NCBI RefSeq assembly: GCF_012571605.1
Contig: NZ_CP046220.1
Coordinates: 64,318-128,317, forward strand
DNA: 64,000 nt
Reading direction: 5' to 3'
From: Enterobacteriaceae endosymbiont of Macroplea appendiculata
Lineage (GTDB): Bacteria > Pseudomonadota > Gammaproteobacteria > Enterobacterales > Enterobacteriaceae
Position numbers and translations under genes: made by a program. The notes under the pieces are model-generated. The model ran no database searches. It saw only the letters and a list, made by a program, of their open reading frames with translations, and was not told where the DNA came from. Numbering within the stretch: the first letter of the stretch is position 1; each line of letters opens with the position of its first letter. This document shows positions 1-8,843 of the stretch, one piece after another.

Positions 1-128
1 GCAATCTTAGATACTGCATTTTCTATATGTTGTTGTATAGTTTGATCATTATTTTGTTGTTTTTGCCAACCATGATATTTATTACCATTATATTCTATGC
101 CTATAGCGAATTTATATATTTTATTCAT
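1..128 (-). CDS. truA: tRNA pseudouridine synthase A, N-terminal part only (runs off the window)
   Basis: TruA converts uridines 38-40 of the tRNA anticodon arm to pseudouridine. Only the first 42 codons lie in the window. The ATG is at 128-126, and the reading continues without a stop to base 1. The segment keeps the family start: a short lead-in, then AIGIEYNGNKYHGWQ, matching the ALGIEYDGSKYYGWQ type N-terminus of enterobacterial TruA. The catalytic Asp lies beyond the window edge. It is divergent from the PBP5-like gene, so 129-266 must hold both promoters. Confidence 0.9.
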   Translation of the reverse strand, partial: MNKIYKFAIGIEYNGNKYHGWQKQQNNDQTIQQHIENAVSKI

Positions 129-266
129 TATATTTATAATTTATATTTATTAAATCATTGTATAACATTAATTATACTATTTTAAATATATATTATATAA
201 TATTTATATTTTCTGTGTTTAATTATAAAAATATAAATTATGTTTCTACTTCCAAAAGAGTTTTTT

Positions 267-1424
267 ATGAAAAAAAAAAAAATATTGCATTTTACAAAAA
301 ATATTTTTATGACATTAATAAAATCAATAAAATTATTTTTAATCATGATCTTAATAACTGGTTTACAATGTCATATATATGCAAATAATCTTCATTCTTA
401 TAAAACAAAATTAATAACATTACATACTCATAATACACCAACGTATTTATTAAATAAAAATTATTATTTTATTTTATTGAATAAAATAATCAATATATAT
501 TATAAACTAGTTAGTTTAACGCAAATAATAATTAATGATATGGTAAAAATAATTATTAGTCCTTATTATGATAAATATCATGTTAATCATATCACTTATA
601 TGAATTATATTGTATTTCCCATTAATAATGCTATATTACATTCTGTTAAATTTATATTTTTAAACAAAATAAAATGTATATTTGTCTTAATTAAAAACTT
701 AATGAATGTTCTTATTTATCATACTCAGTTTAGTACTTTTATGATAAATAAGCATCTAAAACAAACTACTAGTAGTTTGTTTTATATAAATGATGATATT
801 GAACAAATTAATATAAAACAAATCTATAAAAATCAAATTAATCTAATAAATAAAATAAATATTTTTAAAATATTAGTTACTAAAACCATAAAAATATTAT
901 GGATATTACAATCACATGTGAATCAAATTAGTAACAAACATATAAAAAATTTTCAAAATAATAATGTTATGATATTAAATAATAAATATTATATTAAAAT
1001 TATGACAATGGTTTTAAATAATCATACAACAAATAATAATATTTCTGGAAACAAAAAAATATCTTGTGAAAGATTACAATTGTTTAAACATATTCAGCCA
1101 TTAGAAAAATATCAAAAAATTGTTAGCGTACCTGTATATTATGGTAAATATCGTGTAATTAAAGTTGGTTTATATGAAAATGTTTATTTAACAGTTTTAA
1201 AAAAACAAGAAAAAAATATCCATATTTTGTATCATGTATATAATAACAAAATATTAGCACCAATATATAAAAATCAAATATTAGGATATATGTGTTTTAT
1301 TAATAAAAACCATATACTGAAAATATATCCATTAGTTGCATTACATAATGTACCATTAGGTAATTTCTTTATTAGATTTTTAGATTATGTTCGTTTGTTT
1401 TTAAGTAAATGGTTAAATCAATAA
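267..1424 (+). CDS. dacA: PBP5-like (DacA) protein with catalytic motifs lost
   Basis: The gene sits directly upstream of lipB, the E. coli place of dacA (ybeD is missing). The last 110 residues align with the PBP5 C-terminal beta domain and amphipathic membrane anchor (key pieces VYLTVLK, NFFIRFLDYV). The N-terminus has basic residues, a hydrophobic stretch and an HIYA cleavage-like site, like a signal peptide. Total length is close to PBP5 (about 400 aa). The peptidase domain is nearly unrecognisable: the SxxK box reads SLTQ, and no SxN or KTG motif is found. It is therefore probably inactive as a D,D-carboxypeptidase. I chose ATG 267 because AAGAG lies 6 bases before it; an in-frame ATG at 240 would add 9 residues. 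An A13 run follows the start codon. It may be a decaying gene or a retained structural pseudoenzyme. Confidence 0.7.
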   Translation: MKKKKILHFTKNIFMTLIKSIKLFLIMILITGLQCHIYANNLHSYKTKLITLHTHNTPTYLLNKNYYFILLNKIINIYYKLVSLTQIIINDMVKIIISPYYDKYHVNHITYMNYIVFPINNAILHSVKFIFLNKIKCIFVLIKNLMNVLIYHTQFSTFMINKHLKQTTSSLFYINDDIEQINIKQIYKNQINLINKINIFKILVTKTIKILWILQSHVNQISNKHIKNFQNNNVMILNNKYYIKIMTMVLNNHTTNNNISGNKKISCERLQLFKHIQPLEKYQKIVSVPVYYGKYRVIKVGLYENVYLTVLKKQEKNIHILYHVYNNKILAPIYKNQILGYMCFINKNHILKIYPLVALHNVPLGNFFIRFLDYVRLFLSKWLNQ

Positions 1425-2056
1425 TGTCAAATCAAAGAATGATTATACGTGATTTAGGAATAGAATCTTGGCATACAACATACTGTAAAATGTTTAATTT
1501 TAATGCACAAAGAACAATAAATACTTTAGATGAAATATGGATGGTAGAACATGTTCCAGTATTTACACAAGGTAAAACTACTAAACATCATGAGATATTT
1601 TATTTTAAACATAATATACCATTATTTGAAACAGATAGAGGAGGTAAAATTACATTTCATGCACCAGGACAGCAAATTATGTATTTTCTCATAAATTTAA
1701 AAAGAGCATCAATAAAAATTAGACACTTTATTTATATTTTAGAAAAAACTATTATTAATACATTATTAAATTTTAATATCTCTGCTATTACAGGAACATT
1801 ATATAATAAAAATCCTGGTGCATATTATCAAAATAAAAAAATTGCTTCTATTGGTTTAAAAATATCGAAAGGATGTACATCACATGGCTTATCATTAAAT
1901 GTTAATATGAATCTGATTCCTTTTAATTATATATATCCATGTGGTTATAAAAACTTATGTATGACACAAATAAAAGAATTTATACCTCAAATTAAAATGT
2001 TAACAGTTAAAAAATTATTAGTTAATACTTTTATTACATTATTTAAACAAAGTTAA
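1424..2056 (+). CDS. lipB: Octanoyl-[acyl carrier protein]:protein N-octanoyltransferase
   Basis: LipB moves the octanoyl group from acyl carrier protein to lipoyl domains of 2-oxoacid dehydrogenases or the glycine cleavage H protein, the first step of lipoate assembly. The 210-residue product has the family blocks DEIWMVEH, FTQG, DRGGKITFHAPGQ and NVNM. The catalytic pair is present: Lys139 in KKIASIG and Cys173 in PCGY. I chose the ATG that overlaps the stop of the preceding gene (TAATG), which suggests translational coupling; a start 15 bases upstream at 1409 is possible. lipA follows after 71 bases. Confidence 0.95.
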   Translation: MSNQRMIIRDLGIESWHTTYCKMFNFNAQRTINTLDEIWMVEHVPVFTQGKTTKHHEIFYFKHNIPLFETDRGGKITFHAPGQQIMYFLINLKRASIKIRHFIYILEKTIINTLLNFNISAITGTLYNKNPGAYYQNKKIASIGLKISKGCTSHGLSLNVNMNLIPFNYIYPCGYKNLCMTQIKEFIPQIKMLTVKKLLVNTFITLFKQS

Positions 2057-2127
2057 AGATTATATTAATCTTCTATATATTATTTGCTATGATAATTAGC
2101 ATTAATAATATCTTTTAAAAATAAAAT

Positions 2128-2997
2128 ATGAAACAAAATTTATTAACAAAACCTTATTGGATTAAAGTTAAATATTATACAAAAAATGTAAAAAAAATTA
2201 CACATATTAAATCTATTCTTAGAAAGAATAATTTACATTCTGTATGTGAAGAAGCATCATGTCCTAATATTACAGAATGTTTTGGTAAAGGGCAAGTTAC
2301 TTTTATGATTTTAGGTAATATTTGTACTAGAAATTGTTCTTATTGTAATGTTACACATGGACGACCTATTGTAAACAATAATAATAATGAACCTTTATAC
2401 TTAGCACGTATGATATATAAAATGAGATTAAAATATGTAGTTATTACATCTGTTAATCGTGATGATTTACTAGATAAAGGAGTACAACAATTTATAAATT
2501 GTATACAACATATTAAATGTATGAATCATAATATTAAAATAGAAATTTTAGTACCTGATTTTAAACATTTTGTTAATGAAGCTATAGATATGTTAGGACA
2601 AAATTTACCACATGTTTTTAATCATAATTTAGAAACTGTAGAACGTTTACATAAACATATACGTCCAGGTGGGAATTATACACAATCATTAATTTTATTG
2701 AAAAAATTTAAACAAAAATATCCTCATATAATTACAAAATCAGGATTAATGGTTGGTTTAGGAGAAACTATAAAAGAAATATATAAAACTATTCAAGATA
2801 TTAAAGATCATAATGTTGATATTATTACTATTGGACAATATTTACAACCTACCAAAAAACATATTTCTGTAAAAAAATATATTAGTATACAAGAATTTAT
2901 ACAAATGAAACGTTATGCAATAGATATTGGTTTTAAACAAGCAATTTGCGGACCATTAATTCGTTCTTCATATAATGCAGAATATTATTCATTATAA
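2128..2997 (+). CDS. lipA: Lipoyl synthase (radical SAM)
   Basis: LipA inserts two sulfurs into protein-bound octanoate to make lipoate. Both iron-sulfur sites are intact: the auxiliary cluster Cys40, Cys45 and Cys51 (CEEASCPNITEC) and the radical-SAM CX3CX2C at Cys66, Cys70 and Cys73 (CTRNCSYC). The C-terminal RSSY that ligates the auxiliary cluster is also present. At 289 residues it is about 30 shorter than the E. coli enzyme, mostly at the N-terminus before the first cluster. With LipB it gives endogenous lipoylation using octanoyl-ACP from the fab genes in this window. Confidence 0.96.
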   Translation: MKQNLLTKPYWIKVKYYTKNVKKITHIKSILRKNNLHSVCEEASCPNITECFGKGQVTFMILGNICTRNCSYCNVTHGRPIVNNNNNEPLYLARMIYKMRLKYVVITSVNRDDLLDKGVQQFINCIQHIKCMNHNIKIEILVPDFKHFVNEAIDMLGQNLPHVFNHNLETVERLHKHIRPGGNYTQSLILLKKFKQKYPHIITKSGLMVGLGETIKEIYKTIQDIKDHNVDIITIGQYLQPTKKHISVKKYISIQEFIQMKRYAIDIGFKQAICGPLIRSSYNAEYYSL

Positions 2998-3022
2998 TTT
3001 TAAATAATATTGTAATTAGTAA

Positions 3023-3167
3023 CTTATGAATCCATAAGATAACCAGGCCTCTGAAAAGTTCCAATTTATGTAAAACTCAAATAACGAATATATACAATTT
3101 TATTCCAAAAAAACAATATTATTATATACACATTCTGAATATTCATAATTAAAACTCTCTCAGAGGC
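3023..3167 (-). ncRNA. Candidate structured RNA (6S-like architecture) downstream of cspE
   Basis: Read on the minus strand, 3167-3157 (GCCTCTGAGAG) pairs with 3057-3047 (TTTTCAGAGGC) over 11 bases, two of them G.U. Inside it, 3135-3125 (GAATGTGTATA) pairs with 3096-3086 (TGTATATATTC) over 11 bases, three of them G.U. The helices are separated by large unpaired stretches. A hairpin with a 6-base-pair stem (3023-3038) follows the outer helix. Because the wobbles pair only in the minus-strand transcript, that direction is favoured. A closing stem, wide bubble and inner stem resemble 6S RNA, but I cannot confirm homology. It could instead be the cspE 3' UTR or chance pairing. Confidence 0.3.
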
Positions 3168-3216
3168 ATTTAGTTTTTATGTTATAAATTTTGTACTTTT
3201 ATTTTTTGAAAATTAT

Positions 3217-3426
3217 CTAAATAGCGACAACATTAGCTGCAGAAGGCCCTTTAGCACCATTAGTAATTTCAAATTCTACTTTTTGCCCTTCAGCAAGTGT
3301 TTTAAAACCACTACTTTGAATTGCAGAAAAATGTACAAAAACATCTTTACTACCATCTTCAGGTGTAATAAATCCGAAACCTTTAGATTCATTAAACCAT
3401 TTTACATTACCTTTAATCTTGGACAT
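3217..3426 (-). CDS. cspE: Cold-shock protein CspE/CspC type
   Basis: This is a 69-residue single cold-shock domain that binds RNA and single-stranded DNA. RNP1 (KGFGFI) and RNP2 (VFVHFS) are perfect, and the sequence is nearly identical to E. coli CspE over its whole length. E. coli CspE acts as an RNA chaperone and transcription antiterminator. The ATG at 3426 fits the family N-terminus ([11 protein letters not shown]), with an AAGGT ribosome site just upstream. It is divergent from fabI. Its strong conservation amid very diverged neighbours implies tight selection. The choice between cspE and cspC names rests on the sequence match alone. Confidence 0.95.
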   Translation of the reverse strand: MSKIKGNVKWFNESKGFGFITPEDGSKDVFVHFSAIQSSGFKTLAEGQKVEFEITNGAKGPSAANVVAI

Positions 3427-3444
3427 CAATCATTACCTTTACAT

Positions 3445-3468
3445 AAAAAAGACACGGAAAAGTGTGTC
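3445..3468 (-). terminator. Attenuator-like hairpin with U6 tail in the cspE leader
   Basis: On the minus strand GACAC (3468-3464) pairs with GTGTC (3455-3451) across an 8-base loop and is followed directly by six T (3450-3445). This looks like a weak intrinsic terminator. It lies about 20 bases before the cspE start codon, inside the leader rather than after the gene. Csp proteins are known antiterminators, so autoregulation is a reasonable inference. The stem is only 5 base pairs. Confidence 0.4.
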
Positions 3469-3618
3469 ATAATAAAGTACATCAATTAATTACATATTTG
3501 TCTAGTGAAACACAGTAAAACAGTGACTAATATCAAATTTTTATAATTTTTTTTGATAAAAAATAAATTTTACCCTAATTAATATTATTAACTATTATAA
3601 TCAATTTTATAAAATATA

Positions 3619-4389
3619 ATGTCTTTATTAACAGGAAAAAAAATACTTGTAACTGGAATACTGAATAAATATTCTATTGCTTATGGTATAGCTAAAATGC
3701 TTTATAAACATAAAGCTGATTTAATCATTACATATCAACATAAAAAACATAAAAATAAAATCCAACAATTAGTAAATAATATTACTCCATATCCTATCTT
3801 AAAATGTAATTTTGCTAAAGATAAAGATATCAAAAAATTATTTCAAAAAATTTCAACTATATGGAAAACATTTGATGGTTTGATATATGCTATTGCTTTT
3901 ATGCCTTTTTATAAATTATGTAATAACTTTATTGATAATATATCTCGTAAAACATTTAATATAACTCATGATATTAGTTCATATACTTTATTTGGTATTC
4001 TAAAAGAATCAAAAAATATGTTAAATTATCATGCTTCTATTATTGTTTTGACATATTTAGGGTCAGAACGTGTAATTAGAAATTATCATATTATGGGTTC
4101 TGCTAAAGCTTCTTTAGAAGCTAATATACGTTATATTGCTTGTTATTTAGGAAAGAAAAATATTAAAGTAAATGGTATTTCTACTGCACCTATTGCAACT
4201 GTATCAGCAAAAACAATAAAAAATTTTCATAAAATTAAAACATATTATAAACAAAAAGCTCCTTTAACATATCCTATTACAATAGAACATATTGGTAATG
4301 TAGCAGTATTTTTATCTTCTTATTTATCAGATGGTATTACTGGAGAAATTATACATGTTGATGGAGGATTTAATATTATCGTAATCTAA
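3619..4389 (+). CDS. fabI: Enoyl-[acyl carrier protein] reductase (NADH)
   Basis: FabI reduces trans-2-enoyl-ACP in the last step of each fatty-acid elongation cycle. It is a short-chain dehydrogenase of 256 residues (E. coli 262). Tyr146 (LTYLG), Tyr156 and Lys163 (YHIMGSAKAS) match the E. coli catalytic positions exactly. The end, GEIIHVDGGFNI, is typical of the family. It has its own transcription unit, divergent from cspE and 143 bases before pntA, so it stands apart from the other fab genes at 12-15 kb. Confidence 0.95.
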   Translation: MSLLTGKKILVTGILNKYSIAYGIAKMLYKHKADLIITYQHKKHKNKIQQLVNNITPYPILKCNFAKDKDIKKLFQKISTIWKTFDGLIYAIAFMPFYKLCNNFIDNISRKTFNITHDISSYTLFGILKESKNMLNYHASIIVLTYLGSERVIRNYHIMGSAKASLEANIRYIACYLGKKNIKVNGISTAPIATVSAKTIKNFHKIKTYYKQKAPLTYPITIEHIGNVAVFLSSYLSDGITGEIIHVDGGFNIIVI

Positions 4390-4532
4390 ATTTATATTCA
4401 TGTTTATATTTAAATATAACTTTTATATATTTATTTTTATGCATATAATATAAATTATTATATTATATATATTAAGATCTTTTTTTATTTATATAAATAA
4501 TTTATAAAATTTTATAATAAAGGAAATATATA

Positions 4533-6083
4533 ATGTTCATTGGTGTTCCTAAAGAAACATTATTACAAGAAACTAGAATTGCTATTGTACCAAACACAAT
4601 AAAAAAATTAATACAATTAGGATTTAGTGTAAGCATCGAAAAAGGTGCAGGGGTAAAATCATATTTTTTAGATAAAGATTTTATAAATTGTGGAGCTAAA
4701 ATTGTTACTAATAATAAAGTATGGGAATGTAATATTATTATTAAAATTAATCCACCAACAAAAACAGAAATTAGTTTTTTACAAAAAAATACTATCTTAA
4801 TTTGTTTTATGTGGCCTAATAAAAATAATGATATTGTATCATTATTAGCTTCACGAAATATAACTACTTTTGCAATGGATTTAGTACCAAGAATTTCTAG
4901 AGCACAATCTTTAGACGCATTAAGTTCTATGAGTAATTTAGCAGGTTATCGTAGTATTATAGAATCTATATATTTATTATCTAAACCACTTAATGGTCAA
5001 ATTACTGCTGCGGGAAAAATTTACCCAGCTAAGGTTTTAGTAATTGGTGCTGGAGTAGCAGGATTATCGGCTATTGCAACAGCAAAAAGCTTAGGTGCTG
5101 AAGTGATAGCATTCGATACAAGAAAAGAAGTTAAAGAACAAATTAGTAGTATGGGTGCTACATTTTTAGAATATTCAGATAAATATAAACAATATGAGAA
5201 AATATTAAAAAACAATAAAAACATAAATGCAAATATAGAAAAGAAAACAATATGTCATGTACTTAAAAATATTGATATAATTATTACTACAGCTTCTATA
5301 CCGAATCAAAAAGCTCCTATACTTATTGATAAAGATATGGTTGCACAAATGAATCCTGGTAGTATTATTTTTGATTTATCTATTGAAAATGGGGGTAATT
5401 GTGAATTAAGTAAAATAAATAAAACAATAGTAACAAACAATAATGTTACTATTATAGGACATACTAACTTACCTAGTAAGTTACCAATACAATCTTCAAA
5501 ATTATATAGTAATAATATTACTAATTTTCTTAATTTATTATATAATAAACATGATAAAAAGATACATATTAATCTTAAAGATGAAATAATACATTGCATG
5601 TTAATTACTTACAAGAAACAAATCTTATGGCCTATTAAACCATTTATTCAAAAGAATAAAATTAATAATCATTATATACCTCCTGTAAAGATTAAAAATA
5701 AAAATGTATATATACAAAAAAATTTTAATAAAGATGTTCAACAAAATAATATGTTTACATTCAGTATATATACATTAATATGTGTATTGATTTGTTATAT
5801 ATCATTTTTTATACCACCTATAACTATATTACATCTTAATATTTTTATTTTATCTTGCATTATAGGATACTATGTTATATGGAACGTAGATCATAAATTA
5901 CATACTCCATTAATGTCTGTAACAAATGCTATTTCAGGTATTATTATCATTGGTGCTATTTTACAAATGAATAGCAATATATTTATTATTAATATTTTAT
6001 CTTTTGTTGGTATTTTAGTATCTAGTATTAATATTTTTGGGGGTTTAGCTATTACTAGACGTATGTTAAAAATGTTTTCTTAA
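4533..6083 (+). CDS. pntA: NAD(P) transhydrogenase, alpha subunit
   Basis: With PntB it forms the inner-membrane proton-translocating transhydrogenase, which uses proton motive force to reduce NADP+ with NADH. The 516 residues match the E. coli length (510). The N-terminal NAD-binding domain begins MFIGVPKET and carries the nucleotide-binding [18 protein letters not shown] segment near residue 170. The C-terminus has four hydrophobic segments (about 408-510), as expected for domain II. An AAAGGAA site precedes the ATG. pntB follows after 22 bases, so the two are co-transcribed. Confidence 0.96.
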   Translation: MFIGVPKETLLQETRIAIVPNTIKKLIQLGFSVSIEKGAGVKSYFLDKDFINCGAKIVTNNKVWECNIIIKINPPTKTEISFLQKNTILICFMWPNKNNDIVSLLASRNITTFAMDLVPRISRAQSLDALSSMSNLAGYRSIIESIYLLSKPLNGQITAAGKIYPAKVLVIGAGVAGLSAIATAKSLGAEVIAFDTRKEVKEQISSMGATFLEYSDKYKQYEKILKNNKNINANIEKKTICHVLKNIDIIITTASIPNQKAPILIDKDMVAQMNPGSIIFDLSIENGGNCELSKINKTIVTNNNVTIIGHTNLPSKLPIQSSKLYSNNITNFLNLLYNKHDKKIHINLKDEIIHCMLITYKKQILWPIKPFIQKNKINNHYIPPVKIKNKNVYIQKNFNKDVQQNNMFTFSIYTLICVLICYISFFIPPITILHLNIFILSCIIGYYVIWNVDHKLHTPLMSVTNAISGIIIIGAILQMNSNIFIINILSFVGILVSSINIFGGLAITRRMLKMFS

Positions 6084-6105
6084 AATTAAGAAGGATTAAT
6101 AATCA

Positions 6106-7482
6106 ATGTTATATGGATTCATTTCAGTTATATATATGATATCTGCAATATTATTTATTATAAGTCTTGCATATTTTTCACAACAACAAACTTCTAAAAA
6201 AGGTAATTTATGTGCTATTAGTGGAATGTTTTTTGCTATTATTACTACTATCTGTAATAATTATTACAATATTATTTATATAATAATAGCAATTTTTTTA
6301 GGTGCTATTATTGGTATCAATATATCTAAAAAAATTAATATGACTAAAATACCACAATTAATAGCTATTTTGCATAGTTTTGTAGGTCTTACTGCTATAA
6401 CTGTTGGTTTTAACAGTTTTCTATTAATGGTACATTTTCATCATATTAATAAATTACAATTATCTGAAATTTTTATTAGTATTTTTATTGGTACGATTAC
6501 ACTCATTGGTTCTATTATAGCTTTTGGTAAATTATCAAATATATTATCTTCTAATAATTATATAATAAAATATAAACATACAATTAATATTATTAATTTT
6601 ATTTTTATATGTGTATTAATGACAATATTTTTAACTATTAATAATATAAAATTACAATTTTTAATTTTAATATTAATGATTATTAATACATTATTTTTAA
6701 GTTTTACATTAATTATGGGAATAAATGGTGCTGATATGCCTATTGTAATATCTATGCTGAATTCATATTCAGGATGGGCAGCATCAGCATCAGGTTTTAT
6801 TTTAAATAATGATTTATTAATTATTACAGGTGCTTTAGTAGGATCGTCCGGTGCTATATTAGCATATCTAATGTGTAAAGGCATGAATAGATCTTTCTTA
6901 AATATTATATTAGGTGGTCAACATAAAAAAAATATTGTTATACATAATAATATTAAACAGATATATCAAAATATTAATATTAAAGATACAATTAATATTT
7001 TAAAAACATCTAATAATATTATTATTGTGCCAGGATATGGTTTAGCTGTGGCGCAGGCACAGCATATATTATCTAAAATCGTGAAAAAATTATTTTCATA
7101 TAATGTCAAAATAAAATTTGCTATACATCCTGTTGCTGGAAGATTGCCAGGACACATGAATGTATTATTAGCAGAAGCTAAAATACCATATAATATGATA
7201 TTTGAAATGAATGAAATTAATAATGATTTTCAAAATACAGATACTGTCATAATTATAGGTGCTAATGATACTGTAAATCCTGCAGCATTAGAAAATATAG
7301 AAAGTCCAATTTCTGGTATGCCTGTTTTACATGTTTGGAAAGCAAAAAAAATTATTATCTTAAAAAGAAGCATGGGTCAAGGTTATTCAGGTATAGATAA
7401 TCCTTTATTTTATAATAAAAAAAGTTATATGTTATTTGGTGATGCAAAAGATAACCTTAATAAAATTTCACAAAATATGTAA
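6106..7482 (+). CDS. pntB: NAD(P) transhydrogenase, beta subunit
   Basis: PntB carries the remaining membrane helices and the NADP(H)-binding domain of the transhydrogenase. The first 250 or so residues are a series of hydrophobic helices. The C-terminal third has VPGYGLAVAQAQ, HPVAGRLPGHMNVLLAEA and the GANDTVNPAA segment, all hallmarks of domain III. At 458 residues it is full length (E. coli 462). An AAGGA site lies just before the start. It converges on fnr across a strong hairpin. NADPH made here would feed FabG-type reductions and other biosynthesis. Confidence 0.96.
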   Translation: MLYGFISVIYMISAILFIISLAYFSQQQTSKKGNLCAISGMFFAIITTICNNYYNIIYIIIAIFLGAIIGINISKKINMTKIPQLIAILHSFVGLTAITVGFNSFLLMVHFHHINKLQLSEIFISIFIGTITLIGSIIAFGKLSNILSSNNYIIKYKHTINIINFIFICVLMTIFLTINNIKLQFLILILMIINTLFLSFTLIMGINGADMPIVISMLNSYSGWAASASGFILNNDLLIITGALVGSSGAILAYLMCKGMNRSFLNIILGGQHKKNIVIHNNIKQIYQNINIKDTINILKTSNNIIIVPGYGLAVAQAQHILSKIVKKLFSYNVKIKFAIHPVAGRLPGHMNVLLAEAKIPYNMIFEMNEINNDFQNTDTVIIIGANDTVNPAALENIESPISGMPVLHVWKAKKIIILKRSMGQGYSGIDNPLFYNKKSYMLFGDAKDNLNKISQNM

Positions 7483-7485
7483 CAA

Positions 7486-7542
7486 TAAAGTTTACTCAAT
7501 CTAATATATATTGAAAAATATATATACAATGAGTAAACTTTA
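7486..7542. terminator. Bidirectional hairpin between pntB and fnr
   Basis: A perfect 13-base inverted repeat (TAAAGTTTACTCA at 7486-7498 and its complement at 7530-7542) encloses an AT-only segment that can itself pair, giving one long hairpin between two convergent genes. Neither side has a long T tract, so it is a weak classical terminator but fits a shared transcript end or 3' stabiliser. Confidence 0.6.
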
Positions 7543-7554
7543 CAAATAAAGAAC

Positions 7555-8292
7555 TTATTTATTTACTAAATAAATAAGTTTTATATAATTAATAATTTGG
7601 ATATATTTACCACGTATCATAATAATTTTATTATTTTTAAATTTACTAAAAGTTCTACTAATAGTTTCTGTAGCTAAACCTAAATAATTACCTATATCAT
7701 ATCGATTCATAGATAATTTAATAAATTTTATAGAATCTTGTGACATATTATTTTTTTTATATAAATTATATATAAAAGTAGCAATTTTTTGTTCTGCATT
7801 AAATTTAGATAATAAAAATATAAGTTGCTGATATTGTATTGTTTCTTGTATTATGAAATTAATTATATAATTATTAATGATAGGTATTTGATTATAAATA
7901 TATTTAAAAATATTTAATGGTATTAAACATATAGTTGATTTTTCTAAAGATTGAGTAAAACTATTATAATATCCACTAATAATATTATCTAAACCAAATA
8001 AATCACCATGAAAATAAAATTTCATAATTTGTTCTGTGCCAGACTGAGTAATAAAAAATTTTTTTATTACTCCAGAACATAATATATATATATATTTAAT
8101 AGGATCTTTTTCTTGAAATAATATATACCCTTTTTGTATTATTTTTTTTTTAGTAAAAATATTGTAATGTTCTAATTTATTTTGTTGAAAAAAATAAAAT
8201 ATACATATTTTTTGTACATAACAATAACTACAATAGTTATTACATGTTTTTAATTGTGATTTTTTTTTATTATATATTTTTTTTAGTATCAT
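7555..8292 (-). CDS. fnr: Fnr, oxygen-sensing transcription regulator
   Basis: Fnr is a CRP-family regulator that binds a [4Fe-4S] cluster and, without oxygen, dimerises and binds TTGAT-N4-ATCAA sites. The four essential cysteines correspond to Cys21, Cys24, Cys30 and Cys122 here (E. coli 20, 23, 29, 122), and the extra N-terminal Cys17 is also kept. The recognition helix keeps Glu209, Ser212 and Arg213 (ETISR), and DIGNYLGL precedes it. Length is 245 (E. coli 250). Sensing, dimer and DNA-binding parts all look functional. A 551-base gene-free region lies upstream. Confidence 0.95.
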   Translation of the reverse strand: MILKKIYNKKKSQLKTCNNYCSYCYVQKICIFYFFQQNKLEHYNIFTKKKIIQKGYILFQEKDPIKYIYILCSGVIKKFFITQSGTEQIMKFYFHGDLFGLDNIISGYYNSFTQSLEKSTICLIPLNIFKYIYNQIPIINNYIINFIIQETIQYQQLIFLLSKFNAEQKIATFIYNLYKKNNMSQDSIKFIKLSMNRYDIGNYLGLATETISRTFSKFKNNKIIMIRGKYIQIINYIKLIYLVNK

Positions 8293-8843
8293 CTTATTTA
8301 TTACATAATAATGATGAAGTCAATTTATAAGTATCTTGCATAATAAATCATACATTTTATTAATAAAAAATATTTATAATTAAAGATATATTTCATAATA
8401 TTATCCTTTAAAAATTTAAAGATTACATTTAAGTAATTTAAAAAATAATTTTATATGTTTATAATTGATTCTACAATTTTAAATTGTGTTATGTGCAAAT
8501 ATATTTATAATAAAAAATTTTAATCTTATTTTTTATACGAATAATTTAATGATATTACAATCATAAATATTATTTTAAATCATGATTTATATCATTATAA
8601 TATAATTAATTTATTCATAACTATTATATTACTTTAAACAACAACAGTATTATTTTTTTGAATATTTTTTATTATTTATATGTCAATAGATTACTATTTA
8701 TTTCTATAAAATATAATTTTATCCTTTGATTAAAGTATTATAGTAAATAATATATAAAATATTTATATAATAATATTCACAAGATATTTTTTTATAAAAT
8801 AGTAAATTTAATAATGAAGGAAAACATCTATATATATGTAATT
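8293..8843. other. Gene-free AT-rich region upstream of fnr
   Basis: I find no credible gene, tRNA or recognisable pseudogene in these 551 bases. It is almost pure A+T. Two small features stand out: a hairpin-forming palindrome at 8406-8421 and a palindrome ATGATTTATATCAT at 8582-8595, which contains TGAT-N4-ATCA, the core of an FNR or CRP-type site. It may be the remains of a deleted gene plus the fnr promoter. Confidence 0.6.

Noticed and set aside
158-388. A 76-codon frame before and within the start of the PBP5-like gene
   Set aside because: It is low-complexity Ile/Tyr/Asn sequence without a ribosome site and overlaps the better supported signal-peptide frame.
5306-5599. A 97-codon minus-strand open frame inside pntA
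   Set aside because: It is antisense to conserved PntA with no recognisable domain or ribosome site.
6558-6884. A 108-codon minus-strand open frame inside pntB
   Set aside because: It is antisense to a well-conserved gene, has no family resemblance and mirrors the codon bias of pntB.
8311-8323. TTGAC-TTC-ATCAT just before fnr (minus strand) as an FNR site
   Set aside because: The half sites are spaced by 3 rather than 4 bases, and both are imperfect.
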